Both the position numbers and the translations under genes were made by a program. Shown here piece by piece: positions 1 to 6,127 of a DNA stretch of 13,899 bases (the first letter of the stretch is position 1; every line of letters starts with the position of its first letter). The stretch spans positions 86,462 through 100,360 of the forward strand of contig MU602679.1 of assembly GCA_025201865.1 (NCBI GenBank). Direction: 5' to 3'. Source of the stretch: Ramicandelaber brevisporus (lineage: Eukaryota; Kickxellomycota; Ramicandelaberales; Ramicandelaberaceae). Under the pieces are notes generated by a model that saw only the letters and a list, made by a program, of their open reading frames with translations, was not told the origin of the DNA and ran no database searches.

Positions 1-539
1 GGTTGAGAGTTAGACTGATTCTGAAGCTGAGATTGTGGTTGAGGTTGATGTTGATGTTGTACAAGAGTGTGATTATCATTCTGAAGATGAATGCGTTTGT
101 TGCCGTTGATTGAGGGCTCTGTGCCATTCCGGTTACTCATGTCACTCATGTCACTCACTAATTGATTATTCATGCATTCAGCTTCATCAGATATTGCGCC
201 AAGGGTTCTCTTTCTCTGAATCACTGTGCTACTGCTGTTATCGCTACTGTTGCTGTTGCTGCCGCTGCCACTGTTGCTGCTCTCAGTGGAAACCGAGGCA
301 GAGTCGCCGTTGAGAGAGCCCAGCTTTTCGTCAAGCATGGCAAGCTTGGCGTCGAGATCGTCCGCTCCACTTACTCCGCCGTCACCTCTGTGCGGCATAT
401 CGCCAGAAACTCTCGCTCTCATTGTCGCTGGCTGAGGCTGCTGTTGCTGTTGCTGTTGCTGATGAGGATGAAGGTGCAGGTTATGTTGCTGCTGGCGCTG
501 CTGGTGCTGGTGCTGCTGCTGGTCAGTCAACGAAGACAT
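1..539 (-). CDS. Partial Gln/His/Ser/Asn-rich protein, N-terminal 179 residues (possible regulator)
   Basis: The minus strand is open from an ATG at 539 to the window edge, giving 179 codons without a stop; the gene continues outside. I do not recognise a family. Residues 7-34 are Gln/His-rich with a run of eight Gln (27-34) encoded by mixed CAG and CAA. Residues 61-74 (DLDAKLAMLDEKLG) form a short charged, probably helical patch. Residues 80-104 are a Ser/Asn/Gly tract and 108-111 (QRKR) a small basic patch. Residues 160-179 are again His/Gln/Pro-rich. No domain or membrane segment is visible. Such composition is common in fungal transcription or signalling proteins, but that is inference. 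The start is the first in-frame ATG after a TGA at 725-723. The frame is open for 61 codons above it without ATG, so a non-AUG extension cannot be excluded. GTAAGT and GTGAGT occur inside the frame but need not be splice sites, since the frame stays open through them. Confidence 0.72.
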   Translation of the reverse strand, partial: MSSLTDQQQHQHQQRQQQHNLHLHPHQQQQQQQQPQPATMRARVSGDMPHRGDGGVSGADDLDAKLAMLDEKLGSLNGDSASVSTESSNSGSGSNSNSSDNSSSTVIQRKRTLGAISDEAECMNNQLVSDMSDMSNRNGTEPSINGNKRIHLQNDNHTLVQHQHQPQPQSQLQNQSNSQ

Positions 540-1928
540 GGCAAGCCCAAGATTCTGCAATAAAAGGTCGCTTGGGCGGTGAGAAGAGGAGTGGAGATAA
601 AAATAGAAGGTCAGGAAAGAATCAAAAAAAATCGAGCAGAAAAGGAGGTTCAGGCAGAAGACAGAGAAACAGACAGACAGACAGCACAAAGTTATGCAAA
701 GTCTGTTATTTAGCGTGTGTACTCAGTAGAAGGAGATAGATGGATAGAAGAGGGAGCCAAAGAGGGGAGAGAATGGAATAGAATAGAAGAAAAGAGAGAA
801 GAGAAGAGAGAGGGCGAGTGGGCGAGTGTCGATGGAAGTGCAGACGGGGCACAATGCGCAAGAAATTTATGCAAGACTCTGTGCAAATCGGTCCACTTGG
901 CCAAGAAAGCGGAGCTCCGATGGTCTACAGAGAGTGAAAGGTGTCGAACAAATTGGGGGGGGGAGAAGTGTTGAAGAACGAGGCTAGATGTTGTGTGCTT
1001 GAGCGCGCGTGTTGTAACGTGTGTTGTAACGTGTGTAAGTGTGTATGTGTGTATGTGTGTATGTGTGGATACTGTTCTCGAAGGAAAAAAAAAAAGATGG
1101 CTCTCAAGCGGCTCCTTGAACGACTCCAGAAACCAGTCGTCGGACGTGCAGCGATTCTTGGACAAGAAGACGGAGCACACTAGCGCGGTTGAGCCAATCA
1201 CTAATGAACACAAGCTGTCACACCTGCTCAGTCGATATGTAAAGCCTTGGCGGACTGGATACGAATAAACGATGAGGGTAACTCACTGTTGCCGCTGCTG
1301 CTATTTTTTATTTTTTATTTTTTTACTTCGAATTCTGCGGCAGTTGGGCCAGTCAAATACAGAGTGGAAGGATGAAGGCAATGGAGACTGGCGTGGATTT
1401 TATATCGAAGGAAAGAGGGTTTCGAGAAGCAGTGTCGAGTTGAGATAGAGAGAGAGAGGGTGGAGTTTATCAACAGCAAGAACAAAAGTGGTCGTTTTAA
1501 AAAATGATGAAAAAACAACAATGAAAAGAACAATGAATAAGAACAATGAAAAACAACAAAAAGAGCAAGAAGAACGGCCAAAGGTTGATGGGTCAATTGA
1601 GGAGGAATGCACCGAGATATAAATTGAGGTGGTCTGTGAGTGTGCAGATGGATGGGCGGAGATGTATGGAATGCTACAAAAGAAGACACACAGTGGATTC
1701 TTCAGCGCGGTTCGGAATTCTTGGTTGGAAACCCCTCACACAACTGTAGGTGATTCGGCCAATTGAAATGCAAATCTGGAAAATGAGACGGCCGCTGCAG
1801 CAGTGCAGGAGGGAGAGAGAGTGAAAGAGAAAGGGTGAATGAAAGAGAGCGAGAAGTGCTGAGATTGACAGGGAGGAGTTTTGAAGAAGTTGTTACCGTC
1901 ACCGTCGCCGTCGCAGTTGCAGTTCTCG
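540..1928 (-). promoter_or_regulatory. Long ATG-free pyrimidine/CA-rich upstream region, probable 5' leader of the 1-539 gene
   Basis: Read on the minus strand, this 1.39 kb stretch is C/T-rich with CA-type repeats and contains no ATG at all. The first one met going upstream is at 1931-1929. The plus strand of the same interval has about 30 ATGs. That asymmetry fits a transcribed leader scanned by ribosomes toward the start at 539. Low-complexity tracts include a G9 run on plus at 955-963, an A11 run near 1085-1095, and an ATTTTTT-type triple repeat at 1303-1324. No protein gene on either strand is convincing here. Leader versus promoter limits and the transcription start cannot be read from the sequence. 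Confidence 0.5.
1009..1070. repeat. Compound tandem repeat (12-mer x2, then octamer x5)
   Basis: GTGTTGTAACGT occurs twice in tandem (1009-1020, 1021-1032). An overlapping octamer array of GTGTGTAT type follows from 1031 to 1070, with three perfect and two degenerate units. On the minus strand, the likely sense strand of the leader, this reads as ACACATAC-type CA repeats, similar to the CA tracts in the leaders of the 6128 and 13537 genes. Confidence 0.85.
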
Positions 1929-2019
1929 CATACACTCTGTGCAGAACGCATTCTTCACAACGTGTTTATTGAGCTGGCCGGAACATTTTCCAACCACATC
2001 CAATCAAGCCGATAAAAAA

Positions 2020-2561
2020 CTCAGATTTGCCGATCAGCAAAATCACACTCAGTGGAGTGAGACCAATGCTTCCATGACATCACAATGGAGGGAGAGCAAA
2101 AAGCAGTTATTCTTGGAACCAATACTATCACAGCGCATTGGCCATGGTGCGGGTGGTAACAGTAACACACCCCCTTCCGCTCATATGGCCAATTGACAGA
2201 CATGTGGTTTGCTCTATTGAAAAGTGCTTCCGTTTTGTCCTTACTTAATTCAGTAATTACGACCAAGCAGTGGGCATTGCTGCATAGATGCTACTCTGAC
2301 TGCACACTAAAGGGAATGTTGTGGCACTTTGAGCTGATCAAGCATGAGGGTATGCAGATTTGGTGCAACCGTTATGATGAATCACAGCAAGCCAATCGAG
2401 AATATCATTCTCTCGGTAGACAGCTGTGGAATTCCGTCCAGGAGCTGAACAATGAAATATTGATACCTGGGATACTTATTGTGTGGAAGGAACCTGCTGA
2501 CTGCTTCTTGACTAACTCTGATAGTGCTGACATTCCGCATGTTGGCATGAAGAGTTGCTAA
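2020..2561 (+). mobile_element. Degenerate Ty1/copia-like Gag fragment
   Basis: Two adjacent open segments in different frames look like pieces of one decayed protein. The first (about 2020-2193) contains ADQQNHTQWSETNASMTSQ, reminiscent of the N-x-x-x-W motif near the N-terminus of copia Gag. The second (2166-2561) carries the order of hydrophobic and aromatic residues typical of the UBN2-type Gag domain: SVLSLL, then a W-x-L-x-x-x-Y (WALLHRCY), then F-E-x-x-K-x-E-G-M, E-Y, L-W-N, and E-L-N-x-E-I ending in EPADCF. The frames differ and a TGA lies at 2194-2196, so the element is broken. Further on, at about 2780-2830, a third frame has C-x4-C-x4-H (CSSASCPKGGH), which could be a remnant of a Gag zinc knuckle; this is weak. 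No LTRs, protease, integrase or reverse transcriptase are visible. The assignment rests on pattern memory only. The alternative is a relic of another gene. Confidence 0.45.
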
Positions 2562-2998
2562 ATTCAGCATATCATCTTCAGCGAGCTGACAGCCAAATGC
2601 AAAAAAAGATGTGATATACAGCCAAGCATGTGAGAGGGTTGTTGGTCAGCTGTGAACTCCTACGATGAGTGCAGTCTGAGTGATGAGCATATGTATGTGC
2701 GTGTGTTTGCTCAGCTTGGCTAATGAGGGGCACATTGCTGGTGATATCACATTGTAGCCCTGTCGATTACAGCAGCTAAAGTACAAATGCAGTTCGGCAA
2801 GCTGCCCAAAAGGTGGTCACAGTACTGCTGTGCAATGATGCTGTCGCAACACCTTTAAAAAAGAGGACATGATACAGGCGATGTTTTCTTTTTCTCTCAC
2901 CAATGTAACAAGCGACTGAACTGGAGCTTAGCTGTTCTTCCCCCGTCTCCCAAATATTGCACACCCAAAAATCAAAACAAGATAAATCAGCATTGTTG
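2562..2998 (+). other. Intergenic region upstream of the SANT-repeat gene
   Basis: No intact gene is seen. The first part may be the continuation of the Gag-like relic. The part nearest 2999 is the likely promoter and leader of the SANT gene. It contains a pyrimidine tract (about 2884-2899) and a start-stop codon pair ATGTAA at 2903-2908. A clear TATA box is not visible. Confidence 0.4.
2903..2908 (+). promoter_or_regulatory. Minimal upstream ORF (ATG TAA) before the SANT gene
   Basis: ATG at 2903-2905 is followed directly by TAA, 91 nt before the predicted start at 2999. The TAA is also the in-frame stop that bounds the SANT reading frame upstream. Start-stop elements can stall initiating ribosomes, but whether this one is in the mRNA depends on an unknown transcription start. 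It may be chance. Confidence 0.25.
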
Positions 2999-4234
2999 AT
3001 GAGCAGATCTGTGAAGCCCGCGCGTGTTGCAACGCTGCTCGAGCGCGCCATTGCCCAAAAGCCAGTCTCTTCCGCCCCAACCTCCTCCATTGCTACAAAT
3101 CGCTGGACCCTTGCCGAAAAGCTCGCGCTTGCTCGGGCTGTTGCCGCCAACGAACACTTTGCACATAACAAAAATCGTGTTGGCGACTACTGGACCATCA
3201 TTCGCGACCAAGCCGGCCTGTCTGAGAATCGCACTGCTGCTGCATGCGCTGTTAATTGGTCGCATATCCGTCGGCATTTTGCGAACCAAGACGAAGACAA
3301 GGCAGTCGAAACGATTGTATATGGTGCGCATGGTATCAAATGGTCGAAGGAAGACGTTGCGAAGCTGCGTGCGCTGGCCGAGGGATATGAATCAACGGAT
3401 CAAGCTCCAAATTGGGGCAAGATTGCCGCCCAGTTACCAGGACGTTCGCCAGCTTCTTGCATGGTGAAGTGGTATGTTATGAAGCGCACGAAGGCAGAGA
3501 AGACTGCTCAGCGGCAAGCCAAAGACAATAACGGAGAGACTCTCCGGCGGTATTCGACTTGGAAGCGAGATGAGGCTGATCAGTTGCTGTCGGCCATTAA
3601 TGAGTGGAAGAGAGCCAACCCGAACGCAATCACAGTGTCGTGGAAAGAGATTATGCCGCGGCTGGACATTGATCGAACGATGCCAGAGTGCGCAGCTTGG
3701 TATCACGTTTACTTGCGTAGAAAGAAGACCGAGGTTAGAGACTCTCCTCGGGGCTTTACAAAGGAAGAAGCGCAGCGGCTCAGAAATGTAATCAGCGATA
3801 TACAAACAAAGTATTACCTGCCATCGACTGTCACAACCAAGGATTTGCGTGGATGCTGGGATGAAATCTGCACAAACTTCGGCGGTTCGCGAACCAAGAT
3901 GCAACTTTACCAATGGTGGTATGAGCACGGTAACCGTTCGAGAGAGACACGCCTGACTGCCGGCGAGATTGAGCGTCTCAAAACGATTGTGGCAGAACAT
4001 GGCAACAAATGGAAGCAGATTTCAGAACAGTATTTCCCAAGTATTACGACAAGACAGTTGCTGGCTGAGTATATACTTGCAACGCAGACACCATGGACAC
4101 AAGAGGAGACCGAGCGGTTGCTGAAGCTGGTTGAAGAGCATGGGCAAGATTGGAAGTTGATTTCGACGCATTTCACAGGCAAGATTCCACGTCGATGCCA
4201 AGACCAGTATCAACGCCGCACCAAACCACGCTGA
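2999..4234 (+). CDS. Multi-SANT/Myb-repeat protein (probable DNA- or chromatin-binding)
   Basis: Intronless, 411 residues, TGA stop. The first ATG in the frame is at 2999; the open frame extends back to a TAA at 2906-2908 without another ATG. The protein is almost entirely SANT/Myb-like helical repeats with spaced tryptophans. Approximate units, numbered from this Met: 35-94 (RWTLAEK...YWTIIRD...AVNWSHI), 114-161 (KWSKEDVAKL...NWGKIAAQLPGRSPASCMVKW), 187-241 (TWKRDEADQL...SWKEIMPRL...AAWYHVYLRRK), 251-309 (GFTKEEAQRL...CWDEICTNFG...YQWWYEH), 319-359 (RLTAGEIERL...KWKQISEQYF) and 365-407 (PWTQEETERL...DWKLISTHF...CQDQYQRR). The best matches to Myb are units 2 and 6. Six repeats suggest sequence-specific DNA binding as in multi-repeat Myb proteins such as SNAPC4, but I cannot assign orthology. 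The start context is weak (T at -3). The N-terminus, MSRSVKPARVATLLERAIAQ, is Arg-rich with only one acidic residue and could be a mitochondrial presequence or a nuclear signal. Confidence 0.85.
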   Translation: MSRSVKPARVATLLERAIAQKPVSSAPTSSIATNRWTLAEKLALARAVAANEHFAHNKNRVGDYWTIIRDQAGLSENRTAAACAVNWSHIRRHFANQDEDKAVETIVYGAHGIKWSKEDVAKLRALAEGYESTDQAPNWGKIAAQLPGRSPASCMVKWYVMKRTKAEKTAQRQAKDNNGETLRRYSTWKRDEADQLLSAINEWKRANPNAITVSWKEIMPRLDIDRTMPECAAWYHVYLRRKKTEVRDSPRGFTKEEAQRLRNVISDIQTKYYLPSTVTTKDLRGCWDEICTNFGGSRTKMQLYQWWYEHGNRSRETRLTAGEIERLKTIVAEHGNKWKQISEQYFPSITTRQLLAEYILATQTPWTQEETERLLKLVEEHGQDWKLISTHFTGKIPRRCQDQYQRRTKPR

Positions 4235-4322
4235 TTTACTTTATATTCTGTATACAAACATTGCCCTTCTCTTTTTACTCTTTTATTCTTTTATCCGTTT
4301 ATACTTCTTCTTCAAATATCCA

Positions 4323-4442
4323 TTAAGCTTCAATGAAGCGACCAATAAGTCTAACCAAAATTTTCTTGAAAACGAGCGGATGAGCATAAACCATAACGAC
4401 GATGCCTCCAAAATTTGAGATTAATGAGAATTTCGCACCCAT
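4323..4442 (-). CDS. Candidate 39-residue membrane microprotein
   Basis: An ATG at 4442 (context AAACAATGG, A at -3 and G at +4, favourable) opens 39 codons ending in TAA. The product begins MGAKFSLISNFGGIVVMVY and ends KKILVRLIGRFIEA. One hydrophobic stretch (about 5-25) is followed by a basic amphipathic tail, the layout of small tail-anchored or mitochondrial inner/outer membrane subunits. I cannot match it to a known family such as Tom5/6/7 or Ost4. It would be convergent with the SANT gene, with 88 nt between the stops. CATAAAAG lies about 33 nt upstream on the same strand and could act as a TATA-like element, though it would give a very short leader. A near-perfect palindrome around AAGCTT overlaps its stop. 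A frame this short occurs by chance often enough that this remains a candidate. Confidence 0.3.
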   Translation of the reverse strand: MGAKFSLISNFGGIVVMVYAHPLVFKKILVRLIGRFIEA

Positions 4443-4937
4443 TGTTTGCCGCTCAGTTGCTGTCACTAACTTTTATGGGGGCTGATCTCTTCGTGCGGCG
4501 GATGCCGATCGTGTTTCTCGCGTTGCTTTCTATAGTTCCGTTTGAGAGTCAATGGCGTCCTAGACTATGAACAACGAGAGCAGATCTTTGAGTCAAAAAC
4601 AGCCGGTAGTGTGTCCAAGCGCACTTCGACTGCCGCTGCTCTCATACATATTATTATTATTCTTCCTTTATTAATTCATTTCTCTTCAACTAGTTTCTTT
4701 GAGTTCATCTCCATTCGTTGTTGCCCTGTGAATGCCGCTGCTGCTGTCCACGTGGCACAAGGCATCATACTGGATCTTGCAGGTATCCCGCTTGCTTGCT
4801 TGCTTAGATTAATCAACATCAGCTTCGGGTCCGGAGGAGGGAAGTGGAAGTGGAGAAGAAAGACAGATATTGAACTCCCTCGAGCTGACAAATTCTCGCC
4901 GGGCAAAATCAATGGCCGACGTTTGCTTTACAACATG
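4443..4937. other. Intergenic region, no supported gene
   Basis: No reading frame starting with ATG looks like a protein. Long frames exist on both strands (for example plus 4542-5057 and minus 5021-4809) but open only at TTG or GTG and match nothing known. The plus strand from 4938 onward merges into the ATG-free leader of the WD40 gene. A short Ala-coding GCC/GCT cluster (about 4730-4750) and an ATT-rich tract (about 4648-4664) are low-complexity. Confidence 0.4.
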
Positions 4938-6127
4938 TGTATCAACATTCGGCACAGAACATACCATATCCATCCTACTTTTGTCATCTACTGCCAAGAC
5001 GGCTTCTTGGCGATAACGCACGGATCAACACATTGTAAGACTCTATCTCTGAATTAGACAAAAAAGTACCATCCTTCAGTACTGTGGTGAACCAACAGTA
5101 GCCGCAATTTATCTGTCCACAACCAAGCCTCGGCAAAAAACGTCATAGCTTATTCTCTCTCTCATTCACGGGTTCTCTCCTCCTCCTCGCTTTCGATTCT
5201 GTTTTGTTCCCTTTCGGGTCGCCAAGGCTGCTGAAAGCAGTTCCGAAGCGTCTTATACTAAAGCCTCGAAAAACACGCCTCTTCCTATACCCGAGTGTAT
5301 TCCTCGCTTCTTTTTGTGCTCTGGAACTGCCTTTCAAGAAAAAGCACACACCATACACAAACACACAGACACACAAACACACATTACTCTGCGCTCGCAA
5401 TTCATCGTCGCATATAGTTTATCCGAACCTAATCCAAGTCACTTTTTATTCATCACTCTCGCCTCTCCAACAAGCCCTCTCTCGTTTGCATATTTCCCCC
5501 GCTGTCTGTCGTCTGTCGCCCGTCGCCTGTCGTCTGTCGTCTGTGGAGGCTGTTGCTGTTGTTGTTTGCATCTCTGGCGTCCCCTGTCCTTTTCCTTTCT
5601 TTCTTTTCATTTTTACACTTCATTGTGCCAGCGCATTCACCCAGTATCGTCGCCGACAAGGGTTATCAGACCGCGTGACCTCTGGCTGTCTCCCGCACTC
5701 TTTGTCAGCAATACACCCGCCAGTCTATCAGTCAACTCTCCCCTGCTGTCTCCCCCTCCAAGCCCACACTTGCAGCCCTCTCATTCAGCAATACAAACCA
5801 AACAAAAGCAAAAACAAAAACAAAAATTGAATCAGCCGACGACCTGCAAAACGCACACATACACACACACGCATAACGTCAACCCGAAGAAGAAGAGCAA
5901 CATACGACGCACTCCAGCAACAGTAACAACAGCAGCAGCAGCAGTATCAACTGCAGTATCAGAAACAACAGCGAGAGATTATCTGCAGGAGCATTCTTTT
6001 GTGAGCTTGCAGCGTGTTCCTGATTGCTTTTTTGGCTGGAAGACTCTTTGAAGTTTACTGATAGATTACTTTATTTCATACATTGCCATCTTGAGAAACA
6101 TCCTTTAGAGTAGCAGCTGCAGAAGAG
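4938..6127 (+). promoter_or_regulatory. Long ATG-free CT/CA-rich upstream region, probable 5' leader of the WD40 gene
   Basis: From the ATG at 4935-4937 to the WD40 start at 6128 there is no ATG on the plus strand in 1190 nt, whereas the minus strand has roughly 25-30. The stretch is rich in CT tracts (about 5150-5190, 5440-5480, 5580-5620), CA repeats (about 5343-5382 and 5850-5870), an AAAAC-type repeat (about 5802-5826) and a CAG cluster (about 5930-5945). One frame is free of stops from about 5314 to 6051, but it lacks an ATG and encodes simple-sequence peptide, so I do not call it a gene. The proximal end may be promoter rather than transcript. No clear TATA box is seen. Confidence 0.5.
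5506..5540. repeat. Heptamer tandem repeat in the WD40 leader (CTGTCGT x5)
   Basis: Five consecutive 7-bp units fill 5506-5540: CTGTCGT, CTGTCGC, CCGTCGC, CTGTCGT, CTGTCGT. A partial unit follows. Seven-base periodicity is not coding-like. It sits inside the CT-rich leader. Confidence 0.9.

Noticed and set aside
162-739. Plus-strand frames overlapping the left-edge gene (Val/Leu/Ala-rich)
   Set aside because: They are antisense readings of CAG/CAA and Ser/Asn codon runs on the minus strand.
710-1268. Long frames on both strands (minus to 1213, plus to 1268), some with protein-like stretches such as RFLDKKTEHTSAVEP
   Set aside because: The minus frame has no ATG and is mostly simple sequence, and the plus frame is fed by the TG-repeat array. 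They lie within the ATG-free leader of the 1-539 gene. A small gene relic cannot be ruled out, but nothing supports it.
4809-5021. 70-codon minus-strand frame with fairly normal protein composition
   Set aside because: It starts only at GTG, has no ATG, no clear splice sites and no family resemblance. It could be an old coding relic but is not supported.
4542-5057. 171-codon plus-strand frame upstream of the WD40 gene
   Set aside because: It opens at TTG, contains no recognisable domain, and the first true ATGs nearby run quickly into stops. It overlaps equally long frames on the other strand.
5314-6051. 245-codon stop-free frame in the WD40 leader
   Set aside because: No ATG; the product is His/Thr/Ser/Pro simple sequence reflecting CT/CA repeats. 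It is better explained as leader, with non-AUG translation left as a question.
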